From: Natronobacterium gregoryi SP2 | Lineage (GTDB): Archaea > Halobacteriota > Halobacteria > Halobacteriales > Natrialbaceae | NCBI RefSeq assembly: GCF_000230715.2 | Contig: NC_019792.1 | Coordinates: 1,240,001 to 1,304,000, forward strand | Direction: 5' to 3' | DNA: 64,000 bases | Shown here: in pieces, positions 33,414 through 40,839 of the stretch | Layout: every line of letters begins with the position of its first letter | How positions within the stretch are numbered: the stretch's first letter is position 1 | Notes under the pieces: generated by a model | What the model was told of the DNA's origin: nothing | The model's input: the letters and a program-made list of their open reading frames with translations, nothing else | Databases searched by the model: none | Position numbers and translations under genes: made by a program

Positions 33414-33641
33414 GTAAACCGGCTCACGGCCAAACTGGCTGCTATCGGCCTCTTCGCCCTGACCGTCAACGGAATCGTCACACTGGCCTCGAGTCCGATC
33501 AGTCCCGTGGGGAGCCTCGTTCTGATCTTTGGAACCGTCGCCGCTCTCTGGTTGCTCGTCGACGCCATCTTCACTGCATTGGACAATCTGCTCGAGTCGG
33601 AACTCGAGCGACGACTCGAGGACGAAGGACGATCATCGTGA
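33414..33641 (+). CDS. Small membrane protein with no standard start codon
   Basis: An open frame of 75 codons with two clear hydrophobic helices (L-A-A-I-G-L-F-A-L-T-V-N-G-I-V-T-L and G-S-L-V-L-I-F-G-T-V-A-A-L-W-L-L-V-D-A-I-F) and a charged E-S-E-L-E-R-R-L-E-D tail. The frame is closed upstream by a TGA at 33372 and contains no ATG, GTG or TTG before codon 32. GTA stands where a start would fit. Either the start was lost by mutation, making it a pseudogene, or a rare initiation codon is used. Its neighbour at 33687 is also a small membrane protein. Confidence 0.45.
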   Translation, partial: VNRLTAKLAAIGLFALTVNGIVTLASSPISPVGSLVLIFGTVAALWLLVDAIFTALDNLLESELERRLEDEGRSS

Positions 33642-33686
33642 CGAACCTATCGGAACCCTAATATTTTTCGGCGGCCGACCCCCGCT

Positions 33687-33950
33687 ATGGCAGCGTTTAC
33701 CCCCGAGCCGACGGCATCGACGTTCGACCTCGCGAACTGGCTGTTCGTCAGGCTCGTCGTCCTCGCCCTGGTGACGTTCTACGTCGCAATGGTCGTGACG
33801 ATGTTGCTCTCGGAGGTCGTCAGCGTTGCCGTCTCCCTCGCCGGACTCTGGATCGCCCTCCAGCTGTGGTTCGAGGCGACGCGCGTCCTCGTCGAGACGG
33901 CAGGGGCGAACGGCGGGAACGACGACAGTCAGGCCACCGCCGACGGTTGA
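33687..33950 (+). CDS. Small membrane protein
   Basis: 87 residues. Two adjacent transmembrane helices (W-L-F-V-R-L-V-V-L-A-L-V-T-F-Y-V-A-M-V-V and S-V-A-V-S-L-A-G-L-W-I-A-L-Q-L-W-F) are followed by a polar tail. A TATA-like CTAATATTTTT at 33658 is 25-30 nt upstream of the ATG. No family was recognised; such proteins are common and poorly characterised in haloarchaea. Confidence 0.65.
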   Translation: MAAFTPEPTASTFDLANWLFVRLVVLALVTFYVAMVVTMLLSEVVSVAVSLAGLWIALQLWFEATRVLVETAGANGGNDDSQATADG

Positions 33951-34103
33951 TCGACTGGTAACGCTGCCTGACTTCCTCCACGACTAAGATCGTGGGCTTT
34001 CGCGCTGCTTCCGCTGTCCCGACCGCTCGAGGACGGACGAAAAGACGGCGGTTCGAGTACCAACAGCTACACCGCGCGAGTGCTGTGACGTCTGTGTTGG
34101 AGA

Positions 34104-34706
34104 TTAGACCTCTTCGACGCTCCCGTCGGCCTCCCGCTCGCGGAAGACCTGGCCTTCGAACAGCGTGACGACGACGTCGTCGTCCTGCCAGGCTCCCGGC
34201 GCGAGTTTCGCCTTGCGGCAGGTTCGGTCGAGATACTCGCGCTCGCTCCAGCCGTTCTGGACCGGCACCGTGGGGTAGAGCCAGCCACCATCGCCACCGT
34301 CGATAGCGACGCCGTGAGTACCGAGTTCGAGGTCGGCTACCGGGTCGTCGGTCAGGACGACGTTGGTGACCGCACAGATGGAGACGGTGAGGTTCGGCAG
34401 TTCCGAGGGAGTGACTTCCGAACCACAAGAGTCCTCGCTTGCGGCTTCGATCGCCGCGTCGACGATCACGTGGCCGAGCTGGTCGTCCGATCGGTAGCCG
34501 CCAGCACAGCCTCGAAGGCTGCCTCGGCCGCGCGTCGACTCGAGGCGGACGAACGCGCCAGTGCGTTCGTAGAACGTTTCGCGCATACTCCCTGGTTGCT
34601 CTCGTTGGCCGTGTTCGACGTAGGATTCGACGGCTTCACGCGCGAGTTCGACTGCGCGTGCCCCGTCTTCGTAGGATAGGTCGACGCCCTGTCGCTGCTG
34701 GGACAT
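34104..34706 (-). CDS. AMMECR1-domain protein
   Basis: 200 residues. The domain is recognised by G-A-F-V-R-L-E-S, R-G-S-L-R-G-C-A-G-G (about 63-72, the LRGCIG signature) and later L-T-V-S-I-C-A-V-T-N, then L-Y-P-T-V-P-V-Q-N-G-W near 153. AMMECR1 proteins are conserved across archaea and eukaryotes; the fold suggests ligand binding, with biochemical function still open. A slightly earlier ATG (34718) is possible. It is divergent from the RNase P RNA gene, 94 bp away. Confidence 0.87.
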   Translation of the reverse strand: MSQQRQGVDLSYEDGARAVELAREAVESYVEHGQREQPGSMRETFYERTGAFVRLESTRGRGSLRGCAGGYRSDDQLGHVIVDAAIEAASEDSCGSEVTPSELPNLTVSICAVTNVVLTDDPVADLELGTHGVAIDGGDGGWLYPTVPVQNGWSEREYLDRTCRKAKLAPGAWQDDDVVVTLFEGQVFREREADGSVEEV

Positions 34707-34800
34707 ACGAATACACATGGGAGTACCGCTTCTAAAACGCTTCCATTCCGAGATGGTGGCGGTGACGACCGAGTGACTTATTCGGCCGAGGCTCGTATAG

Positions 34801-35275
34801 AAAGTGGGAGAGAGAGCCCGGCTGCCGCGGGCGTCGTGCGACGCGCGCGAGGAAAGTCCCCCCACCTGTTCGGGCAGGTGACCAGACGCAAGTCCGGGGC
34901 GGGAGACCGCTGGCTCTGGAACAGAAACGACACGTCTCGGCCCGACCGATGATGCGTGCGAACCCGACCGCGAGGAAGGGGAGTTGACCCGCAGAGGGAG
35001 TGTGGTCGGTATCCCGTGGTTCGAATCCACGGATTGCGAGCGCGGTTCGACGCGTCTCTGACGCGGGACCCGCGACCGAGTGCGACGGCACGAGCCGTCG
35101 AACACGCACGGCGCGATTGACCACACTGAGACGGCCGAGGAGCGATGGAACGGCGAACCCTCACCGGTGCAAGTCCGTGCCGTGGTAGCCCGAACATCTC
35201 GCGGCTCCGCCGCGAACGGCGCGGACGCTTAGCCGAATGCTGGGACGAACAGAAGGGGGCTTACTCCTCTCACCC
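34801..35275 (+). ncRNA. rnpB: RNase P RNA (archaeal type A)
   Basis: About 475 nt. The universally conserved block GAGGAAAGTCCCCCCAC is at 34847 onwards, GGAACAGAAACGACAC at 34918 onwards, and the 3' conserved ACAGAAGGGGGCTTAC at 35249 onwards, the expected order and spacing. The GGGAGAG near the 5' end can pair with CTCTCACCC at the 3' end (P1). A T-run (35277-35281) follows. It processes the 5' ends of pre-tRNAs with its protein subunits. Exact ends are estimated. Confidence 0.93.
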
Positions 35276-35447
35276 GTTTTTCGTGCGCGAGTGACGACGT
35301 TACCGGTAGCGACACACCGACCGCCAGCCGTCGTACAGTCAGGTGTGTATCGACTTGCAGTGGCCAGTGTCGTTCGTTCGGAGTCACCGATCAGTCGCGA
35401 CGCGCAACCGACGTCGGGTTTCGGGCAGTTCGTGATCGTCGACCGCG
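35276..35447. other. Spacer after RNase P RNA
   Basis: No gene or RNA recognised between the RNase P RNA terminator region and the family A element. Confidence 0.35.
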
Positions 35448-35534
35448 TCATACGGATTACTGTACCGATTTACCGGCGCAACCGCCGCCCGGGTCGCGGT
35501 TGTGCCGGAAATGACTTACAGTAAACCGTACCAG
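35448..35534. repeat. Family A element, nearly identical to the copy at 50720
   Basis: 87 bp with outer arms TCATACGGATTACTGTACC and TTACAGTAAACCGTACCAG and inner arms CCGGCGCAACCGC and GCGGTTGTGCCGG. It differs from the 50720 copy at only two positions. Confidence 0.9.
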
Positions 35535-35725
35535 TGACGGCAACATGATCGCCTTCGCGGCGGGAGTAGAGCGGATAGGTACAGCAAGCCGTATCAGCCA
35601 ACTCGAGGTGCCACGGAGCCAACGGTCCCGGCACGGTCGACGGCACTCGATCTGTGTCCCCGTTCGGCTCGACTGCTGACCGGGATCGACCTCACGGGCC
35701 CCGGTGTGGATATATGTACCCGTCA

Positions 35726-35764
35726 TTTGCGAGTACCACTTTGGTACTCGCAAAAGTATATAAA
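35726..35764 (+). promoter_or_regulatory. Perfect 12-bp inverted repeat next to a strong TATA box
   Basis: TTTGCGAGTACC and GGTACTCGCAAA form a perfect palindrome around ACTTT (35726-35754), covering the BRE position. AGTATATAAA follows directly (35755-35764), 26 nt before the ATG at 35790. A dimeric regulator bound here would block TBP/TFB, so autorepression by one of the two HTH genes downstream is likely. Confidence 0.75.
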
Positions 35765-35789
35765 CACAGTCACGCTAGTAGTGGACGTA

Positions 35790-36089
35790 ATGGCATCCGA
35801 ATGCGAGCGAGACGGTAGGGGAGAGAAACACCGATGTTGCAGACGGCGGAATCGAGAGCGCGACGAAGACGGACAGTTCGCCCGGCAGATCGAGGCAGGT
35901 GACGTCCTTGCCGTCTTCGAGGCCGTCGATGGACCGGTCGTGACGACGACCGATGTCTCGGACGTCCTCGGCATCACGACGGAAGCCGCACGCCAGAAAC
36001 TCAATCGGCTCGTCACCGAGGGCGAGTTGCAGCGCCGGAAGACCGGACGGACGGTCGTCTACTGGCAGGTGACTCCCCGTGACGAGTAG
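35790..36089 (+). CDS. Winged-helix DNA-binding protein
   Basis: 99 residues. A basic, Cys-containing N-terminus (C-E-R-D-G-R-G-E-K-H-R-C-C-R-R-R) precedes an HTH: V-L-A-V-F-E-A-V-D-G-P-V-V-T-T-T-D-V-S-D, then L-G-I-T-T-E-A-A-R-Q-K-L-N-R-L, with the wing G-R-T-V-V-Y-W. It overlaps the DtxR-type gene by 11 bp, so the two are translated from one mRNA. The perfect operator at the promoter suggests self-regulation, and the two Cys plus His may sense metal; that is inference. Confidence 0.75.
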   Translation: MASECERDGRGEKHRCCRRRNRERDEDGQFARQIEAGDVLAVFEAVDGPVVTTTDVSDVLGITTEAARQKLNRLVTEGELQRRKTGRTVVYWQVTPRDE

Positions 36090-36555
36090 GCTTCCGGACG
36101 ACGCGACGGCGGCGGCGGACGTGGCCGACGGCGAACGAACGATCAGCCTCAGCGAAGGACGCTACCTCTGTGGGTTATTGCAGCTAACGCTGGCCGGCGA
36201 GCCACCGGTCGGCACCACCGAACTCGCCGCCCATCTCGGCGTTAGTGCAGCGAGCGTCACCGAAACGATCGACGGCTTCGAACGGCGAGGACTTGTAGCA
36301 CACGAACCCTACTGCGGAGCCGAATTGACCGAGCGCGGCGAAAGCGCCGCCCGCGAATTCCGCTGGCGACAATGTACCGTCCAGCAGTTTTTCGAGCACA
36401 CGTCTGGTGTCCAGTTGCGCGACGACCAGGCCTATCGGATCGGCCGTCTCCTCTCGGAAGCGGACGTTCGGGCGCTCTGTGAGTTCGACGACCAACCGTG
36501 CCTGGGTCGCTGTGAGGAGACGAGTGTGGACGGCTGTCACGTGTTAGCGACGTAA
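36079..36555 (+). CDS. DtxR/MntR-family metal-dependent regulator
   Basis: 158 residues from a GTG start. The winged helix has V-G-T-T-E-L-A-A-H-L-G-V-S-A-A-S-V-T-E-T (about 42-61) and H-E-P-Y-C-G-A-E-L-T-E-R-G. A dimerisation domain with Q-F-F-E-H and a metal-site-like C-E-F-D-D-Q-P-C-L-G-R-C-E region follow. Such proteins sense Mn or Fe and repress uptake genes. It overlaps the small winged-helix gene upstream, an unusual pairing. No transporter is adjacent, so the targets are elsewhere or it regulates this operon via the 35726 palindrome. Confidence 0.82.
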   Translation: MTSRLPDDATAAADVADGERTISLSEGRYLCGLLQLTLAGEPPVGTTELAAHLGVSAASVTETIDGFERRGLVAHEPYCGAELTERGESAAREFRWRQCTVQQFFEHTSGVQLRDDQAYRIGRLLSEADVRALCEFDDQPCLGRCEETSVDGCHVLAT

Positions 36556-36586
36556 CGACCGAATTACCACGCTATTCTCAGACGGC

Positions 36587-36721
36587 TTACAGTCCGTCGC
36601 TGACGGTGTACTTGCGATCAGAAGCGGTCACACGGGACTCGAGGCGGCAATCCATCTCACAGTGGCGGCAGTAGACCTGCCGAACCACGACTTCGTCGTT
36701 CGGATCGGCGGAGAAAATCAC
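36587..36721 (-). CDS. Small putative zinc-binding protein
   Basis: 44 residues from a GTG at 36721: V-I-F-S-A-D-P-N-D-E-V-V-V-R-Q-V-Y-C-R-H-C, then C-R-L-E-S-R-V-T. C-R-H-C-E-M-D-C gives three clustered Cys and a His, typical of tiny haloarchaeal zinc-finger proteins. The open frame extends into the tRNA-Arg gene, where it cannot be coding. No family was recognised. Confidence 0.4.
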   Translation of the reverse strand: MIFSADPNDEVVVRQVYCRHCEMDCRLESRVTASDRKYTVSDGL

Positions 36722-36762
36722 CGGTACGGACTGCTCACTCGGCGTTGTTGTGTCGATGAAAA

Positions 36763-36835
36763 CGTCCTGGCGGAGATTTGAACTCCGGTCCCTGGCTCCG
36801 CAAGCCAAGAGGATAGTCCACTACCCTACCAGGAC
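36763..36835 (-). tRNA. tRNA-Arg (anticodon GCG)
   Basis: The reverse strand folds with acceptor GTCCTGG/CCAGGAC, anticodon stem TTGGC/GCCAG around loop TTGCGGA, and T-arm CGGAG/CTCCG with loop TTCAAAT. The anticodon GCG reads Arg CGC/CGU codons. CCA is not encoded. Confidence 0.93.
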
Positions 36836-37065
36836 TCATCTTCGAGTAGGCGGGTGAGTATTAAAGCCCTTTCGAAAGGGATCGGAGACGGGGCGACGAT
36901 CCCTGCTCGAGTGGGAGACTGTGCCGAGTCAGCCGACTTGCTGCAGTCAAGCACCGCCGAGCGGCGCTCTCGTCTCTATCGGCAGAACGGGCGTCGGCAA
37001 AGACACTGCACACGCGCCCCACGCTTGCTGTACGCACGGTATCGACGGTACCCGACACCAGCGAC
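36836..37065. other. Spacer, nothing recognised
   Basis: Between tRNA-Arg and the partial family A copy. No coding-like frame or RNA identified. Confidence 0.35.
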
Positions 37066-37123
37066 GTCGCGACCGCAGGAGCGCGCGGTCGCGCCGGGAC
37101 ATCGGTACAGCGTTCCGTATCAG
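37066..37123. repeat. Family A element, right half
   Basis: GACCGCAGGAGCGCGCGGTC and GCGCCGGGACATCGGTACAG followed by CGTTCCGTATCAG. The left outer arm is degraded or missing. Confidence 0.6.
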
Positions 37124-37190
37124 CCCCACGAGTCGACCTCGAGTTCGGCGACAGGACAGGACGCAGCGAGTGAGACACGTTCACTGCCAC

Positions 37191-37201
37191 GTATTTATAT
37201 A
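37191..37201 (+). promoter_or_regulatory. Strong TATA box
   Basis: GTATTTATATA stands 25-30 nt upstream of an ATG at 37224 that opens a 55-codon frame ending at 37391. It is about 165 nt upstream of the RPA start at 37393. It may drive RPA with a long leader or the short frame. Confidence 0.55.
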
Positions 37202-37392
37202 CGATCGCGGGACCAGACGGACCATGATTCGCCGATCGAGTTCGATCGAACTGCAGTCGTCCTTCGTGAGTCAGCGTCGGAAGACGAAGTCCCTTAGAGG
37301 CGTTTCAGCTGCTCTCCTCCGAGTATTCGGTCACTCGTTTCGACGCCGAATGGACAACGCTTATGCGCGGGCTACTCATGCACGAGTATAGA

Positions 37393-38808
37393 ATGAGCGA
37401 CATCGAGGGTGTCTACGAGGATCTCGAGGCCGACGTCTCTCTCGAGGAGTTTCGCGAGGCCGTCGAGGCGAAAGTCGAGCAGATGGGGGGACTCGCGGAC
37501 GAGGAGACGGCGGCGATGCTCGTCGCTCACGAGGTCGGCGAGAGCGAGGTCGGCGGCGTGACGGACATCGAGCCTGGCATGGAAGAGGCGAAGTTCGTCG
37601 CGAAGGTGATCTCGATCGGCGAGATGCGAACGTTCGAACGCGACGGCGAAGACGAGGACGGCCGCGTCGTCAACGTCGAAGTCGCCGACGAAACCGGCTC
37701 CGTGCGAGCGGCGTTCTGGGACGAGCAAGCCGAGGCAGCGACCGAGGAACTCGAGGAAGGCAACGTCTTGCGCATCAAGGGACGGCCCAAGGACGGCTTC
37801 TCGGGGGTCGAGGTCAGCGTCGACCAGGCCGAACCGGACGAGGACACCGAGATCGACGTCCAACTGTCGGACACCTACTCCGTCGAGGACCTCTCGCTCG
37901 GTCTCTCGAATGTCAACCTGGTCGGGCTCGTGCTCGACACCGACAGCGTCCGAACCTTCGACCGGGACGACGGCTCCGAGGGGAAGGTATCGAACGTCAC
38001 ACTCGGCGACTCGACGGGGCGCGTCCGGGTGACGCTGTGGGACGAGCAGGCGGAACTGGCCGAGGAGCTCGAGCCCGACGCGACCGTCGAGGTCGTCGAC
38101 GGCTACGTCCGCGAACGCGACGGTAACCTCGAACTCCACGTCGGCAACCGCGGCGCGATCGAGACGGTCGACGAAGAGGTCGAGTACGTCCCCGACAGCA
38201 CGCCGATCGAGGGCGTCGAGATCGGTCAGACGGTCGATCTCGCGGGCGTCGTTCGCTCGGCGGACCCGAAACGGACCTTCGACCGGGACGACGGCTCCGA
38301 GGGCCAGGTTCGAAACGTCCGAATCCAGGACGCAACTGACGACATCCGCGTCGCGCTTTGGGGCGAGAAGGCAGACCTCGATATCGGGCCCGGCGACGAA
38401 GTCGCGCTAGGCGACGTCGAGATCCAGGACGGCTGGCAGGACGATCTGGAGGCCTCCGCGGGCTGGCAGTCGACGATCACGGTGCTTGAGTCGGATTCGA
38501 GTCCCGCTGCAGAAGCCGGCGAGGGAAGCGACGACAACGCGGGGCTTTCCGACTTCGCCGGGGGCGAAAGCGACGGCGAGACCACGGACAACGACGACGG
38601 AACCGACGTGGACGACGAAGAGGGACTCGACGACGGCGAGGAACTCGAGTTCACCGGCGTCGTCGTCCAGGCCGGCGACCCGGTCGTGTTAGACGACGGT
38701 GAGACGACGACGAGCGTCGTGACCGACGCGGACGTCGTCCTCGGCGAGGAGGTAACCGCACGAGGGGTCGTCCGCGACGGACAACTCGAGGCAAACGACG
38801 TGTTCTGA
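37393..38808 (+). CDS. RPA-family single-stranded DNA-binding protein with three OB folds
   Basis: 471 residues. A short helical N-terminus (M-S-D-I-E-G-V-Y-E-D-L-E-A-D-V-S) is followed by three tandem OB folds (about 75-175, 180-265, 280-370), each with an R-T-F-D/E-R-D-G motif, G-x-V-x-N-V and L-W-D-E-Q-A or L-W-G-E-K-A. An Asp-rich linker and a short C-terminal beta domain end the protein. It protects ssDNA in replication and repair. Size and the following histone and deacetylase genes match the Haloferax rpa2 neighbourhood as I remember it. The ATG at 37393 is chosen over 37363, where the extra residues lack homology. Confidence 0.88.
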   Translation: MSDIEGVYEDLEADVSLEEFREAVEAKVEQMGGLADEETAAMLVAHEVGESEVGGVTDIEPGMEEAKFVAKVISIGEMRTFERDGEDEDGRVVNVEVADETGSVRAAFWDEQAEAATEELEEGNVLRIKGRPKDGFSGVEVSVDQAEPDEDTEIDVQLSDTYSVEDLSLGLSNVNLVGLVLDTDSVRTFDRDDGSEGKVSNVTLGDSTGRVRVTLWDEQAELAEELEPDATVEVVDGYVRERDGNLELHVGNRGAIETVDEEVEYVPDSTPIEGVEIGQTVDLAGVVRSADPKRTFDRDDGSEGQVRNVRIQDATDDIRVALWGEKADLDIGPGDEVALGDVEIQDGWQDDLEASAGWQSTITVLESDSSPAAEAGEGSDDNAGLSDFAGGESDGETTDNDDGTDVDDEEGLDDGEELEFTGVVVQAGDPVVLDDGETTTSVVTDADVVLGEEVTARGVVRDGQLEANDVF

Positions 38809-38874
38809 GAGGGCGAGCGATCGCTTCGGCCGGCTAGGAAAAGCGTTAAGGGCGTCAGTTCCGCCTATCATGAT

Positions 38875-39306
38875 ATGAACGTCGAACTCCCGTTTGCCCC
38901 GGTGGATACGATCATCCGGCGGAACGCGGGTGATCTTCGGGTAAGCGCCGATGCGTCGAAGGAACTCGCAACGCGGATTCAGGAACACGGGAGCGAACTC
39001 GCGATCGACGCTGCCGAGCGCGCGACCGAGGACGGCCGGAAGACGCTGATGGCCGCCGACTTCGGCGTCGAACAGGTCGTCGACAAGGACGACCTCGAGC
39101 TACCGGTCGCACCGGTCGACCGCATCGCACGACTCGAGATCGACGACCGGTACCGCGTCTCGATGGACGCCCGCGTCGCTCTCGCAGACATTCTCGAGGA
39201 TTACGCCGACAACGTCGCGGCTGCAGCGGCGATCCTCGCTCGACACGCCGATAGACGCACCATCACGGACGACGACATCAAGACGTACTTCTCGCTGTTC
39301 GAGTGA
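38875..39306 (+). CDS. Archaeal doublet histone (two fused histone folds)
   Basis: 143 residues containing two histone folds in one chain. The first runs L-P-F-A-P-V-D-T-I-I-R-R-N-A-G to about 68; the second starts L-P-V-A-P-V-D-R-I-A-R-L-E-I near 76 and ends T-D-D-D-I-K-T-Y-F-S-L-F. Such covalent dimers are the haloarchaeal form. It binds DNA or acts as a global regulator. It lies 66 bp after the RPA gene and 1 bp before a histone-deacetylase-like gene, with a TATA-like GCGTTAAGG at 38841. Confidence 0.93.
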   Translation: MNVELPFAPVDTIIRRNAGDLRVSADASKELATRIQEHGSELAIDAAERATEDGRKTLMAADFGVEQVVDKDDLELPVAPVDRIARLEIDDRYRVSMDARVALADILEDYADNVAAAAAILARHADRRTITDDDIKTYFSLFE

Positions 39307-39307
39307 G

Positions 39308-40336
39308 ATGCAATTTGGTTACAGCGAGGTCTGTGTCGAGCACGACCCCGGTCCCCGGCACCCGGAGTCGCCGGATCGTCTACGGGCGATCAGGGAGCGA
39401 CTGAAGCGCAAACACGGTGTCGAGTACGTCGAGGGCGATCCAGTCGGGATCGACGTGATCTCGACGGTCCACGACCGCTCGTACCTCGAGTCGATCGAGG
39501 AGTTCTGCGCCGAAGGAGGGGGCAACTGGGATCCGGATACGACCGCCGTCGAGGAGACCTGGGACGCGATCCGGTACAGCGCCGGACAGGCCTGCTGGGC
39601 GGTCGAGAAAGCACTCGAGGGTGCGACGGGGCGGAAGACGCCGTTCGCGATCGGTCGCCCACCGGGTCATCACGCGGTCGTCGACGACGCGATGGGATTT
39701 TGTTTTGCGAACAACGTTGCGGTGGCCGCCCAGCAAGCACTCGAGAGCGACGAGTACGACGTCGACCGGGTTGCGATCGTCGACTGGGACGTCCACCACG
39801 GCAACGGGACCCAGGATATCTTCTACGATCGTGACGATGTCTTTTTCGTCTCGGTCCACGAGCAGGGGCTCTATCCCGGAACCGGCGACCTCGGCGAGAG
39901 CGGCGAGGGAGACGGCGAAGGAGCGACGATGAACGTCCCGATGCCGGCCGGCACCGACGACACCGAGTACCTCGCGGTGATCGAAGGTCCGGTCGCTGCG
40001 GCGCTCGAGTCGTACGATCCGGATCTACTGATCGTCAGTGCAGGGTTCGACGCCCACCGACACGATCCGATCTCACGGATCCGTCTTTCGACCGAGGCTT
40101 ACGCACTGCTGACCGACCGAATTCGAGGTCTCGCGGACCGAATCGACGCCGCGCTGGCGTTCGTCCTGGAGGGTGGGTACGGACTGGAGCTTCTGGCTGA
40201 CAGCGTCGCGATCGTTCACGAGACGTTCGACGGGCGGGAACCGATCGAACCCGACGGCGAGGTCGGCGACAGGGCCGCGTCGGTGATAACGGACGTTCTC
40301 GTAGAACACGGCCTCGAAGACGAGGTCGACCTCTAG
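39308..40336 (+). CDS. Histone-deacetylase family (AcuC-like) protein
   Basis: 342 residues of the arginase/deacetylase fold. Active-site elements include G-R-P-P-G-H-H-A (about 116-123), D-W-D-V-H-H-G-N-G-T (about 158-167), S-A-G-F-D-A-H and E-G-G-Y. The paired His and the Asp/His zinc ligands are complete. It removes acetyl groups from lysine in proteins or small acetyl-amides. The start lies 1 bp after the histone stop, so the two are co-translated. The TAG stop lies inside the left CTAG of the family B array at 40333. Confidence 0.92.
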   Translation: MQFGYSEVCVEHDPGPRHPESPDRLRAIRERLKRKHGVEYVEGDPVGIDVISTVHDRSYLESIEEFCAEGGGNWDPDTTAVEETWDAIRYSAGQACWAVEKALEGATGRKTPFAIGRPPGHHAVVDDAMGFCFANNVAVAAQQALESDEYDVDRVAIVDWDVHHGNGTQDIFYDRDDVFFVSVHEQGLYPGTGDLGESGEGDGEGATMNVPMPAGTDDTEYLAVIEGPVAAALESYDPDLLIVSAGFDAHRHDPISRIRLSTEAYALLTDRIRGLADRIDAALAFVLEGGYGLELLADSVAIVHETFDGREPIEPDGEVGDRAASVITDVLVEHGLEDEVDL

Positions 40337-40610
40337 TGGCGGGCCAAGCCTGAACTGATGGGTCGAATCTGTCGGTGTCGGTCGATTCGACCCGTCAGTC
40401 GACGGTTGGGACGGTACTAGTACTCCGCCAAGCGTCGACTGGTGAGTGAACCCAGACGACTGCATTCGGTTTCACTCGTCCGTTCAGGCTTGCCAAAGCA
40501 CTAGTAGCGCCCCAAGTCTACTCTGACTAGTGCGCTTTACTCCTGATCGAGAATCGTGATTGGTTTGGGCCAACTCTCAACTAGTCGGTTCACGCTTGGG
40601 ATGGTACTAG
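40333..40610. repeat. Array of three family B units joined at shared CTAG sites
   Basis: Unit 1 (40333-40420, core type 1), unit 2 (40417-40504, core type 2 with GTGAACCCAGACGACTGCAT) and unit 3 (40501-40610, type 3, inverted relative to 21612). Each boundary is a single CTAG serving both neighbours. A degenerate half-unit follows to about 40650. The first CTAG contains the stop codon of the deacetylase gene. Confidence 0.85.
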
Positions 40611-40839
40611 CGGCGGTCCGAATCTGTACTGCTTGGTCGAGGTCGTATCGGCCGGTTCGTCGCGGCAGTCGACAGAAAACGGTAGTAGAGCTCGTGATCG
40701 ATCCGACCGACAGGACTCGCTGCCAGTCGGGCACGCTCGACTGGACGGCAGAAAGTGGTTCGGGTAACCGTCCGGGTGGAGTCAGGACGGCGAACGGGGA
40801 GGCTCCCCCACGGGAGACGCGATCGGTGTGCAAGCAGTG
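40611..40839. other. Spacer between the B array and the CCA-adding enzyme gene
   Basis: Contains B half-unit debris near 40611-40650; otherwise nothing recognised. Confidence 0.35.

Noticed and set aside
40333-40610. CRISPR array
   Set aside because: The repeats are palindromic, differ in core, share CTAG joints and lack a constant repeat-spacer pattern; no cas genes are nearby.
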